DNA of 64,000 nt from Flavobacterium foetidum (GTDB lineage: Bacteria; Bacteroidota; Bacteroidia; Flavobacteriales; Flavobacteriaceae), in assembly GCF_004634245.1 (NCBI RefSeq), contig NZ_SJTF01000004.1, positions 248,001-312,000 of the forward strand. The letters are read 5' to 3'. Both the position numbers and the translations under genes were made by a program. The notes beneath the pieces are model-generated. The model did no database searches. It was not told the origin of the DNA and was given only the letters and a program-made list of their open reading frames with translations. This document shows positions 45,787 through 54,420 of this stretch, piece by piece (within the stretch, counting starts at the first letter, position 1; every line of letters begins with the position of its first letter).

Positions 45787-47236
45787 CGCGTCCTCCTCCG
45801 GTTTCTTTTTCGCCACCAAAAGCACCACCAATTTCTGCTCCCGAAGTTCCAATATTTACGTTTGCAATGCCGCAATCAGAACCTGTTACAGATAGAAATC
45901 TTTCGGCTTCTCTTAAATTATTAGTCATAATTGCTGATGATAATCCCTGCGCAACACCATTCTGAATTTCGATTGCATTATCAACTTCTCCAGAATACTT
46001 TAGCAGATATAAAACGGGAGCGAAAGTTTCGTGCTGTACAATTTCAAATGAATTTTCTGCTTCTGCAATTGCTGGTTTCACATAACAGCCACTTTCGTAG
46101 CCTTCTCCTGAAAGCACTCCTCCTTCAACCAAAATTTTTCCGCCTTCGGCCACTACTTTATTTAAAGCCGACGCATACATTTCTACAGCATGAACATCAA
46201 TCAGAGGGCCGACATGATTATTTTCGTCCAGCGGATTTCCGATTCGCAATTGCTTGTAAGCGGCCACTAATGCGTCTTTAACTCTATCGTAAATACTTTC
46301 GTGAATGATTAACCTACGTGTCGAAGTACAACGCTGACCGGCTGTTCCGACTGCTCCAAAAACAGCTCCAATAACCGTCATTTTTATATCAGCATCTGGC
46401 GTAACAATAATCGCATTGTTTCCTCCTAATTCTAATAAAGATTTTCCTAATCGGGCTGCCACTTTCTGTGCCACTATTTTTCCCATTCTTGTCGAACCTG
46501 TTGCAGAAATAAGCGGAATGCGAGTATCGCCGGTCATTAATTCGCCTATTTTGTAATCGCCGTTTATCAAACAAGAAATTCCTTCTGGCAAATTATTTTC
46601 TTTAATAACCTCAGCGATTATATTCTGGCATGCAATACCGCATAGAGGTGTTTTTTCAGAAGGTTTCCAAACGCATACATCACCACAAATCCATGCCAAT
46701 GCTGTATTCCAAGACCAAACCGCAACCGGAAAATTAAACGCCGAAATAATTCCAACAATTCCTAGCGGATGATATTGCTCGTACATTCTATGTCCCGGTC
46801 TTTCAGAATGCATCGTTAATCCGTGAAGCTGACGCGATAAACCGACAGCAAAATCGCAGATATCAATCATTTCTTGAACTTCTCCGAAACCTTCCTGCAA
46901 TGATTTTCCCATTTCGTAAGAAACCAATTTACCAAGCGCCTCTTTATTTTGTCGCAATTTTTCTCCAAACTGACGTACAATTTCACCACGTTGTGGCGCA
47001 GGAATTAATCTAAAAGTCTTAAAAGCCTCCGTTGCGGTCTGAATTACTTTTTCGTAATCTTCAGACGTTGACATTTTTACTGAAGCAATTAATTTTCCGT
47101 CAACAGGTGAATAACTTTCTAAAATTTCTCCCGATGAAAAATTATTTGTTCCTGTCGATGTTCCTTCATTTATGGTTTTGATGCCCAATTTTTCCAGAGC
47201 TTCCTTCATTCCAAATTGCGATGCTATTGTTGTCAT
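45683..47236 (-). CDS. Aldehyde dehydrogenase, ALDH7-like
   Basis: A 517-residue NAD(P)-dependent aldehyde dehydrogenase. Catalytic Cys303 in GQRCTSTRR and general-base Glu269 in LELGGNN are intact, with the cofactor segment SATGSTRMG. The sequence (for example GHRMYEQYHPLGIVGIISAF) resembles ALDH7/aminoadipate-semialdehyde dehydrogenases of lysine catabolism; a semialdehyde of the kynurenine route is an alternative, given the 3-hydroxyanthranilate dioxygenase 2.5 kb away. Its last 33 codons lie in the direct repeat that flanks the accessory insert. Confidence 0.92.
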   Translation of the reverse strand: MTTIASQFGMKEALEKLGIKTINEGTSTGTNNFSSGEILESYSPVDGKLIASVKMSTSEDYEKVIQTATEAFKTFRLIPAPQRGEIVRQFGEKLRQNKEALGKLVSYEMGKSLQEGFGEVQEMIDICDFAVGLSRQLHGLTMHSERPGHRMYEQYHPLGIVGIISAFNFPVAVWSWNTALAWICGDVCVWKPSEKTPLCGIACQNIIAEVIKENNLPEGISCLINGDYKIGELMTGDTRIPLISATGSTRMGKIVAQKVAARLGKSLLELGGNNAIIVTPDADIKMTVIGAVFGAVGTAGQRCTSTRRLIIHESIYDRVKDALVAAYKQLRIGNPLDENNHVGPLIDVHAVEMYASALNKVVAEGGKILVEGGVLSGEGYESGCYVKPAIAEAENSFEIVQHETFAPVLYLLKYSGEVDNAIEIQNGVAQGLSSAIMTNNLREAERFLSVTGSDCGIANVNIGTSGAEIGGAFGGEKETGGGRESGSDAWKIYMRRQTNTINYTTNLPLAQGIKFDL

Positions 47237-47302
47237 TGTAACTTTTTTAGTTAAAATTGTTATATTATAAATGTAAAGATATTATTTCAGATTGAATTTC
47301 AA

Positions 47303-47920
47303 TTAAATATTCCTTTTAAAAGCTTTCTTGCTTCCTAAAAACAAAATGATCAAAAAGAGAATAAAACTCAATATAGACAAACCATAAATAATAATTTCTT
47401 TTCTCTTCAATTCTTCTTCAAAAGAATTTTTTACTAAGTCGATTTGATATTCAATATTATCTTGAAATCTTGAAATTTTAACTTTTTTATCATTCAAAAA
47501 ATCTTTGTTCAATTTATTTAACAAAACTAATTCTGTCGAATCGATATTTTTTAATAAATCAGTTCTCGAGCAAATCGAGCTATACAAGGCATAACTGCTA
47601 CTCTTAGCATAAATCAGATATTCTTTCCCGATGTCAAAAAAGAAGTCGCAAGACCCAGAATCAGTAGCCAGCAAATCTCTAAATTCATAACCAGGAAAAA
47701 AATTCCCTTTGTATGACTTTTTTATTTTTACTGAAAACACATAGACCTTTTGGCCATAACTTCCATATAACAAGCTATCTATTTTTACTATTTCCCCAAC
47801 AAAAACCTCGCTTGCTAGTTCCCAATTTTTCTCTATTGATGGTTTTCCAGAGCAATCACAGCAATATGCTTTTGAAGACATTAAAATAAAAAACAGTACG
47901 AAAACTATGTTTCTAATCAT
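47303..47920 (-). CDS. Exported protein with NTR/TIMP-like fold, membrane-anchored
   Basis: A 205-residue protein with signal peptide (about 1-20, ends SKAYC), a cysteine-bearing domain starting CDCSGKPS (about 20-110) with the pattern ASEVFVGEIVKI and DSGSCDFFFDIGKEYLIYA, and a C-terminal helix (about 176-195) followed by a Lys/Arg-rich tail. The cysteine spacing and the N-terminal CxC resemble the netrin-like fold of TIMP proteins, but this is a pattern-based guess. It has no operon partner. Confidence 0.6.
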   Translation of the reverse strand: MIRNIVFVLFFILMSSKAYCCDCSGKPSIEKNWELASEVFVGEIVKIDSLLYGSYGQKVYVFSVKIKKSYKGNFFPGYEFRDLLATDSGSCDFFFDIGKEYLIYAKSSSYALYSSICSRTDLLKNIDSTELVLLNKLNKDFLNDKKVKISRFQDNIEYQIDLVKNSFEEELKRKEIIIYGLSILSFILFLIILFLGSKKAFKRNI

Positions 47921-48035
47921 GATTTAATATTTTTAGACAAATGTAAATTTATGATTAATTACAATGATTTTTTCCATAATAGAGTGCTTTGTTTCTATTT
48001 TATTGATGAAATTTGCAACACCAATTTTTTAGATT

Positions 48036-48992
48036 ATGAATAATTTCAGCCGTTTTTTTCTTTGTTTTCTTTTAATTTCATCGAATGTTTTTTCTCAAAA
48101 AGAAAAATCCTCTTTTCAGGTAGTTCCTTTAGGAATAAAAGGCGGAATTGACGAAAAAAACCTTTCGGCTTATTTGCTTGCTCCGATTAACACAAACGAT
48201 TATATCTGTCTCGATGCCGGAACTATAAATGCCGGAATTGAAAAAGCGATCGAAAAGAAAACTTTTAAAGTTTCGACAAGCGAAGTTTTAAAAAAATATA
48301 TAAAAGGTTATTTGATCTCACATGCACATCTGGATCATGTTTCGGGTTTGATCATCAATTCTCCTGCTGATTCTTCTAAAACCGTTTATGCAACAGAGAA
48401 ATGCATGGAAATGATGGAAAATCATTATTTTAATGATGAGACGTGGGCAAATTTTGGAGATAAAGGTCCTGGTTTTCCACTAAAAAAATATCACTTTCAA
48501 ACTCTAAATATTGGTGAAGAAACTTCAATTTCAAATACTAAAATGACGGTTAAGGCTTTTCCGTTAAGCCACGTCAATCCATTTGAAAGCACTGCTTTTT
48601 TAGTTAAAAGCAATAATGAATACGTTTTATATTTAGGCGACACAGGTCCAGACGAAGTAGAAAAAAGCAATAATCTTCGCGACTTATGGAAAACTATAGC
48701 TCCGTTGGTAAAAGCCAAAAAATTGAAAGGCATTTTTATTGAAGTTTCGTTTCCTAACGAACAGCCAGATAAATTTCTGTTTGGGCATTTAACCCCAAAT
48801 TATTTAATGAAAGAACTTCATATTTTGGAAGAAATGGCTGGAAAAGGATCTTTAGAGAATTTTAAAATCATTATTACACATTTAAAACCTCCTGCAAAAA
48901 ATATTGCCAAAATTAAAGAGCAGTTAAAAGCCCAAAACGATTTAGGATTGAAGCTTATTTATCCTGAACAAGGCAAGAAGTTTGAGTTGTAG
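48036..48992 (+). CDS. Metallo-beta-lactamase fold hydrolase, class II cAMP phosphodiesterase-like
   Basis: A 318-residue exported protein (signal peptide about 1-20). Metal-site motif HAHLDH at residues 96-101 followed by VSGL, later FPLSHVNPFESTAFLV and LYLGDTGPDEVEKS, and a C-terminal ITHLKPP, all characteristic of the PDEase II family, which hydrolyses cyclic nucleotides. With a signal peptide it is probably periplasmic. It ends 54 bp before the ParE toxin gene. Confidence 0.85.
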   Translation: MNNFSRFFLCFLLISSNVFSQKEKSSFQVVPLGIKGGIDEKNLSAYLLAPINTNDYICLDAGTINAGIEKAIEKKTFKVSTSEVLKKYIKGYLISHAHLDHVSGLIINSPADSSKTVYATEKCMEMMENHYFNDETWANFGDKGPGFPLKKYHFQTLNIGEETSISNTKMTVKAFPLSHVNPFESTAFLVKSNNEYVLYLGDTGPDEVEKSNNLRDLWKTIAPLVKAKKLKGIFIEVSFPNEQPDKFLFGHLTPNYLMKELHILEEMAGKGSLENFKIIITHLKPPAKNIAKIKEQLKAQNDLGLKLIYPEQGKKFEL

Positions 48993-49046
48993 AATTTAAT
49001 TTTGTAAGTTATTTTTTATATTTTAGCTGACTAAATTTTTTGAAAA

Positions 49047-49340
49047 ATGAAAATTGTTTGGTCAAAAAAAGCAAAGTATAACTTTTACTCTATTCGAAAT
49101 TATCTAGAATTATACTGGTCACCATTAATAGCAGAAAAATTTATTCTTGATGTATTAAGAGTAAATAAATTATTAGAAAAAAATCCTCAAATAGGAAAAT
49201 ATAGGGATGATTTAGAATGCCGAGAAATAGTAATCTCAAAACATATCACTTTGTATTATGAAATAAAAGAAAATCAAATAAAACTGATTGCTTTTTGGAA
49301 TAATCGCCAACAACCTCCTTTGAACTCTTATGATTTATAA
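49047..49340 (+). CDS. ParE/RelE family toxin
   Basis: A 97-residue protein of the ParE/RelE superfamily: VWSKKAKYNFYSIRNYLELY at the start, LLEKNPQIGKYRDD in the middle and the terminal strand IKLIAFWNNRQQP. ParE toxins poison gyrase, RelE toxins cleave mRNA; the spacing and F/W near the end fit ParE-type better. Its stop is 2 bp from the stop of a convergent gene with antitoxin features. Usually the antitoxin gene is upstream on the same strand. Confidence 0.85.
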   Translation: MKIVWSKKAKYNFYSIRNYLELYWSPLIAEKFILDVLRVNKLLEKNPQIGKYRDDLECREIVISKHITLYYEIKENQIKLIAFWNNRQQPPLNSYDL

Positions 49341-49342
49341 AT

Positions 49343-49654
49343 CTAAATAAGATTTTTACTTCTCAATTCTGCAAGCATTTCCTCATGAGTAATAAAATCT
49401 CCATTTTCGAAATCACGTTTGCCCTGTTCGATTTCTTGTTTTAATTCTAATCTGAAATTTTCTTCTGGAGAAAGAATTTTAGCGATTGAAAGCATTTCAT
49501 CTGCAGAAAAAGTCTGAGTCTTTAATTTACGATAGAATGTTGGACTTGGAATACCGACTTGCTCAATAATATAGCTTTTTTTAAAAGGTGATTTGTTCAT
49601 TAAACTTTCTATATTATCGACAATATTTTTATATGCGATTATCTCTTGTATCAT
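49343..49654 (-). CDS. Putative antitoxin with helix-turn-helix
   Basis: A 103-residue protein convergent with the ParE gene. The N-terminal part (about 20-60; YIIEQVGIPSPTFYRKLKTQ) looks like a small Cro/XRE-type DNA-binding domain; the acidic tail (IEQGKRDFENGDFITHEEML, about 77-96) matches the toxin-neutralising tail style of ParD/RelB antitoxins. It is a likely cognate antitoxin, though tail-to-tail orientation is unusual. Promoter box at 49685-49692. Confidence 0.7.
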   Translation of the reverse strand: MIQEIIAYKNIVDNIESLMNKSPFKKSYIIEQVGIPSPTFYRKLKTQTFSADEMLSIAKILSPEENFRLELKQEIEQGKRDFENGDFITHEEMLAELRSKNLI

Positions 49655-49684
49655 TTTTGATATAATTATAGATTATTTATAATA

Positions 49685-49692
49685 CAAAAATA
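49685..49692 (-). promoter_or_regulatory. -7 promoter box of the antitoxin gene
   Basis: TATTTTTG on the minus strand, about 30 bp upstream of the start. A short inverted repeat ATTATA-N7-TATAAT (49665-49683) lies between box and gene and could be an autoregulatory site. Confidence 0.45.
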
Positions 49693-49733
49693 CATCAAAA
49701 ATGATTGCAAAATTCATATTGAGCGTAAAAAAA

Positions 49734-49767
49734 TAAACCCGACAGGTTTTAAAACCTATCGGGTTTG
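49734..49767 (-). terminator. Terminator of the 3-hydroxyanthranilate dioxygenase gene
   Basis: On the minus strand AAACCCGATAGGTTTT pairs with AAAACCTGTCGGGTTT, then T-rich. Confidence 0.9.
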
Positions 49768-49788
49768 ATATCTAAAATTAAATTCAAT

Positions 49789-50328
49789 TTATTTCTTTGC
49801 CACAAATCTCGGATCTGTTTCCATAACTGTTCCACATTTATCGCAGGTTCTCAATTCTTCTGAATTGTAAAAATGCTCAAAATGAGGTAAGAAATCTTTC
49901 TCGATATTATGCAGTTCAAAATACACTTCATAAAGTTTGTGATTGCAATTGTCACAGTGCCAAAGCAAACCATCGGTAAAACCTTGCCCAGCACGTTTAC
50001 GCTCTATTACCAAACCTATAGAACCTGCAGAACGAACGGGAGAATGTGGCACTTTTGCTGGATGCAAGTACATATCGCCTGCGTTTAATTCCATTTCCTT
50101 TCGCTCACCATCTTCCTGAATTACCACTTTTATACTGCCTTCTAATTGATAAAAAAGCTCTTCGGTTTCGTTATAATGATAATCTTTTCTCGCATTTGGG
50201 CCCGCCACAATCATTACAATGTAATCTCCAGAATCTATATATAGGTTTTTATTTCCAACAGGCGGTTTTAGTAAATGACGGTTTTCGTCAATCCATTTGG
50301 TGAGGTTAAAAGGTTTTGCTATAGCCAT
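49789..50328 (-). CDS. 3-hydroxyanthranilate 3,4-dioxygenase
   Basis: A 179-residue cupin enzyme of the kynurenine pathway that opens the ring of 3-hydroxyanthranilate. The metal-site region YHYNETEELFYQLEG and later HPAKVPHSPVR are present; two CxxC pairs near the end (WHCDNCNHK and RTCDKCGTV) form the rubredoxin-like second iron site of bacterial enzymes. ATG at 50328 (MAIAKPFNL) is chosen over an in-frame start 45 bp upstream. Other pathway genes are not in the window, though an aldehyde dehydrogenase is nearby. Confidence 0.93.
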   Translation of the reverse strand: MAIAKPFNLTKWIDENRHLLKPPVGNKNLYIDSGDYIVMIVAGPNARKDYHYNETEELFYQLEGSIKVVIQEDGERKEMELNAGDMYLHPAKVPHSPVRSAGSIGLVIERKRAGQGFTDGLLWHCDNCNHKLYEVYFELHNIEKDFLPHFEHFYNSEELRTCDKCGTVMETDPRFVAKK

Positions 50329-50445
50329 TTTTTTAATTCTAAATTTTGAAAAGCTAAGGTAGTGAATTTGCAAAGACGCATTGCAGTGCGTCTTAAGGTT
50401 TCTAATTCCATTTCGATAAAAAAATAGAAGTGCTACAGTGCGTAT

Positions 50446-51546
50446 CTACGATCCAAATTCTTTTATCAAATAAATGTAAACAGGAAAATGGTCGCTGAAA
50501 CCAGCTTCTGACAATGTATTTCGGAGCGGGTAACCTTTGTATTGCCCCGAGGATTGAATAAAGTATGGAGCCTTGTAAATTCCTGCTTTCCAAAAATTAA
50601 AAGTGGTAAAGTCTGATTTGGTCAAGGATTCGGTCATTATAATTTGATCAAAAACATTCCAAGAATCTCGAAAGGCAATAGTTCCCATTCCCTTGTTCAT
50701 AAGTTCTTCAAACGGATTGAAAACATCAAATTCTTTCATTTCTTCTTTTTTGCCTTTTGCTCCCAAAGCAACCTTAATGCTGTTATTGATTGGCCCGTCA
50801 TTAAAATCTCCCATTGTCATTACTTTTGCATTCGGGTTAATGCGCTGTAGCGAATCGATAATTTTTCGGTTTAATTTCCCTGCCGCTTCTCGAAACAAAG
50901 TTGTCGCTTTTTCACCTCCTGATCGAGACGGCCAATGATTGACAATAATATACATTTCTTCATTTTCTAAAAACCCCGAAACCAAAAGCTGATCTCTTGT
51001 AAAAACACGATTGTTGTTTTCTTTCTTAACTTCAAGCTCATCATCTTCAACTTCTACTTGCTCTTCTTTCTTTGGGAGTTTCCTTTTATAAACAAGTAAT
51101 GGAATATTAGAAAAGGAAGTCGGGCGAAAATATTTTTTTTGATAAAGCAACGCAACGTCAATTCCTCGTTTGTCGGGTGAATCAAAATGAATAATTCCGT
51201 AATCAAATTGCTGCAGTTTCGGTTCTTTGATTAAATCTTCTAAGACTCCCCTGTTTTCTACTTCGGCGCAGCCTAACAAAATGGGCGCATTCGAATTTTC
51301 TGGTGTTCCTATTTCAGAAATTACTCTGGATAGATTTTTAAGTTTTTGATGGTACTTTTCATTTGTCCAATTTTGTGCGCCGTTTGGTGTCCACTCATCA
51401 TCATTTGTAAAGGCATCGTTATTGGTATCATAGAGATTTTCTAAATTATAAAATGCAATGGTGTGAATTTTGTATTTTTTGGATTGCGAAAAAATCTGAA
51501 ACGAACAGAAGATAAGGATGTAAAAACTAATTTTAAAAAACTTCAT
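50446..51546 (-). CDS. Exported endonuclease/exonuclease/phosphatase-fold protein
   Basis: A 366-residue exported member of the EEP (DNase I-like) family. Signal peptide about 1-20 (ends SFQIFSQ). Catalytic-type motifs include FYNLENLYD, the metal Glu in LLGCAEVENR, NHWPSRSGG, MTMGDFNDGP and the terminal SDHFPVY. Likely a periplasmic or secreted nuclease or phosphodiesterase; the substrate is not determined by sequence. Confidence 0.9.
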   Translation of the reverse strand: MKFFKISFYILIFCSFQIFSQSKKYKIHTIAFYNLENLYDTNNDAFTNDDEWTPNGAQNWTNEKYHQKLKNLSRVISEIGTPENSNAPILLGCAEVENRGVLEDLIKEPKLQQFDYGIIHFDSPDKRGIDVALLYQKKYFRPTSFSNIPLLVYKRKLPKKEEQVEVEDDELEVKKENNNRVFTRDQLLVSGFLENEEMYIIVNHWPSRSGGEKATTLFREAAGKLNRKIIDSLQRINPNAKVMTMGDFNDGPINNSIKVALGAKGKKEEMKEFDVFNPFEELMNKGMGTIAFRDSWNVFDQIIMTESLTKSDFTTFNFWKAGIYKAPYFIQSSGQYKGYPLRNTLSEAGFSDHFPVYIYLIKEFGS

Positions 51547-51626
51547 AAATTTACTTTTTAAAGTCCAATATTAAGCATTTTATTTAATTGTAAGAAAATT
51601 CAAATAATTTTAACTTCTAATTTTTT

Positions 51627-51634
51627 TATATTTG
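51627..51634 (+). promoter_or_regulatory. -7 promoter box of the LD-carboxypeptidase gene
   Basis: TATATTTG, 14 bp upstream of the first ATG, so the leader is very short. Confidence 0.55.
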
Positions 51635-51647
51635 TTTATCATTCAAA

Positions 51648-52658
51648 ATGAAAAGCAATACACTAATGATAATGAAAAACTCTTTCTTCAAAAAACACTT
51701 TACAATCGCATTTCTTATTTTTGCTTTTCAATCGTTCACCTGTCAATCACAACAAAACATGATAACACCACATTATTTACAAAAAGGAGATACAGTTGCC
51801 CTTGTAGCAACAGCCAGAAAAAACATCGACGACAATCTAAAACCTACAATAGATTTACTGAAAAGCTGGGGACTAGAAGCCGTCGTTGGAAGTACCATCG
51901 GGTTAGATTATCATCAACTGGCCGGAACAGATGAACAAAGAGCGGCAGATTTTCAGAAACAACTTGACAATCCGAACATAAAAGCTATCTGGTGCGTGAG
52001 AGGCGGTTACGGAACTGTCAGAATGCTGGACTTATTAGATTTTACCAAATTCAAACAACATCCAAAATGGATAATCGGCTTTAGCGATGTCACAGTTCTG
52101 CATAATCATTTAAACACAATGGGATACAAATCGATACACGGTGTGATGCCCGTTACAATTCCGCGCGCTACACCTGCTGCAATCAGTTCAATGAAATCGA
52201 GTTTGTTTGGCGAACCTGTTTCTTACTCAATTCCAGCACACAATATGAACCGATTTGGAAAAGGGACTGGAGAAATTGTAGGCGGCAATCTTTCTATTTT
52301 ATATAGCTTATTAGGCTCTCCATCGGCAATCGACTGTAAAGATAAAATCTTATTTATTGAAGATCTAGATGAATATCTATATCACATCGACCGCATGATG
52401 ATGAATCTGAGACGTAACGGCTGTATAGAAAACCTAAAAGGAATTATTATAGGCGGTATGACCAAGATGAAAGACAACGAAGTTCCTTGGGGCAAAAACG
52501 CCTTAGAAATTATCGACGACGTAACTAAAAAGTATACTATACCAGTAATATTCAATTTCCCTGCAGGACATATTCAAGATAACAGGGCTTTGATAATGGG
52601 AAGCACAATTTCTATTGATGTAAATGCTTCTGGAAGTACCGTTATTTTCCAAAAATAA
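51648..52658 (+). CDS. LD-carboxypeptidase (peptidase family S66)
   Basis: A 336-residue serine peptidase that trims the terminal D-Ala from murein tetrapeptides during wall recycling. Motifs: WCVRGGYGTVRMLDLLDF, nucleophile Ser in IIGFSDVTVLH, catalytic Glu in LFIEDLDEYLYHIDR and His in FPAGHIQDN. The N-terminus is a signal peptide (about residues 9-32), so unlike cytosolic LdcA it acts outside; a later start (third ATG, MKNSFF) is possible. Confidence 0.9.
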   Translation: MKSNTLMIMKNSFFKKHFTIAFLIFAFQSFTCQSQQNMITPHYLQKGDTVALVATARKNIDDNLKPTIDLLKSWGLEAVVGSTIGLDYHQLAGTDEQRAADFQKQLDNPNIKAIWCVRGGYGTVRMLDLLDFTKFKQHPKWIIGFSDVTVLHNHLNTMGYKSIHGVMPVTIPRATPAAISSMKSSLFGEPVSYSIPAHNMNRFGKGTGEIVGGNLSILYSLLGSPSAIDCKDKILFIEDLDEYLYHIDRMMMNLRRNGCIENLKGIIIGGMTKMKDNEVPWGKNALEIIDDVTKKYTIPVIFNFPAGHIQDNRALIMGSTISIDVNASGSTVIFQK

Positions 52659-52711
52659 ATATTTCCTATCTAAGGAATTTCCAAAAATACCACATAAATC
52701 ACGTAAAGGCG

Positions 52712-52753
52712 CAAAGTCACACAGTGTAAATCACTCTGTGGCTTTGCTTTTTT
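52712..52753 (+). terminator. Probable terminator of the LD-carboxypeptidase gene
   Basis: CAAAGTCACACAGTG and CACTCTGTGGCTTTG form an imperfect 15-bp stem (two mismatches), then CTTTTTTATT. The stem looks like a degenerate repeat unit (compare 26101-26129). Confidence 0.65.
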
Positions 52754-52799
52754 ATTCGCTATATCATGCAAAATTGAAACCTGAAACAAAAACATAACC

Positions 52800-53171
52800 A
52801 TGGCAGAACATAACGAACTCGGAAAATTAGGTGAAGATTTAGCCGCATCTTATCTTGAAGAAAATGAATATGAAATTTTGGAAAGAAACTTTACTTCACA
52901 AAAAGCCGAAATAGATATTATTGCCAAAAAAGATAATGTTATTGCCATTGTTGAAGTAAAAACCAGATCAAGTTTAGATTTCGGTTTGCCACAAGATTTT
53001 GTAAAGCCCAAAAAGATACAACAACTGGTAAAAGCAGTAAATGCCTACATAAACGATAGGGAAAAGGATTTTGAAGAAGATTTAGAAATCCGTTTTGACA
53101 TCGTTGCAATCCATAAAAACGGGGAATCATTTGCAATTGAACATCTTACCGACGCATTTTATCACTTTTAA
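52800..53171 (+). CDS. YraN/UPF0102 family nuclease-like protein
   Basis: A 123-residue protein with the restriction-endonuclease-like core of UPF0102: LGKLGEDLAASYLEE, KAEIDIIA and VEVKTRSS contain the Glu, Asp and ExK residues of such nucleases. Likely role in recombination or DNA uptake, not proven. It is preceded by a TGAAACCTGAAAC-type repeat remnant and followed by an unrelated gene with its own promoter. Confidence 0.92.
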   Translation: MAEHNELGKLGEDLAASYLEENEYEILERNFTSQKAEIDIIAKKDNVIAIVEVKTRSSLDFGLPQDFVKPKKIQQLVKAVNAYINDREKDFEEDLEIRFDIVAIHKNGESFAIEHLTDAFYHF

Positions 53172-53192
53172 CATAATTTTTTATTGTTATAA

Positions 53193-53223
53193 TTGTAACA
53201 AATTGTTTTTTTATTTATATTTG
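53193..53223 (+). promoter_or_regulatory. Promoter of the ACT-like gene
   Basis: -33 TTG (53193-53195), 20-bp spacer, -7 TATATTTG (53216-53223). The leader is about 60 nt with a 13-bp A run just before the start codon region (53273-53285). Confidence 0.65.
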
Positions 53224-53289
53224 CAGAGATTTATAACATCGCAATGTTAAATTAACAACCAACCGAATTACAAAAAAAAAAAAAGAATT

Positions 53290-53946
53290 ATGAAAACTGT
53301 GTCTTCTATTGTAGAAAACTACATTAAAACAAAACCATTTCTACTGAACGCCCTTTCGCTCGGAATTATTAACCTGACTTCACTTTCGCGAAATATTATG
53401 ACCGAACTAGAAAGTGAGTTTGGGAAAGAAGTAAAACAAGGAGCTGTTGTAATGTCTTTGAAACGACTTACGGAAGAACTGGATTTTAAATTGAACCATA
53501 AAATCAACAAAGTAATCAAGAATATCGGAGAAATCACGGTTCGTTCTGAGCTTACCGATTACACTTTTGCCGCTTCTGAAACGGTTTTAAACAAACAGGC
53601 CGATTTAATTTCTGACATTAATGCTTTATCTGATATTTTTTATACCTCATCTCGTGGTGTTAACGAAACCAATATCGTTGTCAGCAGCAGTGTGAATCAT
53701 TTAGTTGAAAAACACTTTATGAGAGAGAAATTAATTCAGAAATTAGATAATTTGGCTTCGATTACTGTAAAACTGCCAAAAGAAAATATCGTAGTTCCTG
53801 GAATTTATTATTTTATCTTCCAACGTTTGGCTTGGGAAGGAATTATCATCAATGAGGTAATTTCTACTTCTAATGAATTTACTATATTAGTTGGAGAAGA
53901 TCAGGTAGACGTTGCTTTTAAAGTGATTAAAGATCTTAAAAACTAA
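53290..53946 (+). CDS. ACT-domain-like regulatory protein (aspartate kinase C-domain style)
   Basis: A 218-residue soluble protein with an N-terminal helical segment resembling a small winged-helix (LNALSLGIINLTSLSRNIMT, about 18-70) and two ACT-like modules (about 120-215; VPGIYYFIFQRLAWEGIIIN, EFTILVGEDQVDVAFKVI). ACT modules bind amino acids; the second one matches the pattern in aspartate kinases. There is no kinase domain. Proteins of this kind are seen in Bacteroidetes without a known function; the assignment is by pattern. Confidence 0.65.
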   Translation: MKTVSSIVENYIKTKPFLLNALSLGIINLTSLSRNIMTELESEFGKEVKQGAVVMSLKRLTEELDFKLNHKINKVIKNIGEITVRSELTDYTFAASETVLNKQADLISDINALSDIFYTSSRGVNETNIVVSSSVNHLVEKHFMREKLIQKLDNLASITVKLPKENIVVPGIYYFIFQRLAWEGIIINEVISTSNEFTILVGEDQVDVAFKVIKDLKN

Positions 53947-53968
53947 ATAATCTTAAATAATAATTCAT

Positions 53969-54004
53969 AAATCCTTTTATCTGTCGGTAAAAGGATTTTT
54001 TATT
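53969..54004 (+). terminator. Terminator of the ACT-like gene
   Basis: AATCCTTTTA pairs with TAAAAGGATT, followed by a T run. Confidence 0.85.
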
Positions 54005-54198
54005 TTTTAGATGCTCGCATACTTTAAAAGACAAATGAAATAACAGGAATATTTTTCCGTATTTACATAATCAAATTTTATTTTTTTATCAAATGCGTTC
54101 ATATGACACATACCTGTAAAAAGTGGTCTTTCGGCGTTTTTTGCCTGTTTCATACAAAAAACTAACAAAAAATACGAATTAAGTTTTTTTACATATGA

Positions 54199-54228
54199 TT
54201 TGTTACGAATAATATTTTTATATATTTG
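54199..54228 (+). promoter_or_regulatory. Promoter of a probable small RNA
   Basis: -33 TTTG (54199-54202), 18-bp spacer, -7 TATATTTG (54221-54228): a consensus-quality Bacteroidetes promoter with no protein gene downstream on this strand before a terminator. Confidence 0.7.
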
Positions 54229-54234
54229 TGAAAC

Positions 54235-54364
54235 AATCTAGCAAATCAATATTACAATATATTCCTTAGAATTTATTCTGAGGCCTCTTTTTAACTTACG
54301 ATGAAAATCATCTAACCAAAAACCACTATAATGCCAAAAATCACTCCGCGGAGTGATTTTTTTT
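54235..54364 (+). ncRNA. Candidate small RNA, about 130 nt
   Basis: Between the promoter above and the terminator at 54337-54364 lies about 130 bp without any ORF longer than a few codons. It contains a 9-bp hairpin CCTTAGAAT-TT-ATTCTGAGG (54264-54283) and ends in a 24-bp GC-clamped palindrome plus T run. Together with the preceding AT-rich stretch it makes up the 474-bp gap 53947-54420. The size and layout fit a trans-acting sRNA or a 6S-like RNA; the class is not identified. Confidence 0.6.
54337..54364 (+). terminator. Terminator of the small RNA
   Basis: Perfect palindrome 54337-54360 with the core TCACTCCGCGGAGTGA, then Ts. Confidence 0.88.
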
Positions 54365-54420
54365 GCTTTATATTGAAACAAAAGACTTTAAACAAAAAAG
54401 AGAGTAATACTTTTGAGTAA

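Noticed and set aside
54331..54417. Small frame starting ATGCCAAAA in the small RNA
   Set aside because: It would read through the intrinsic terminator, so it is unlikely to be translated.
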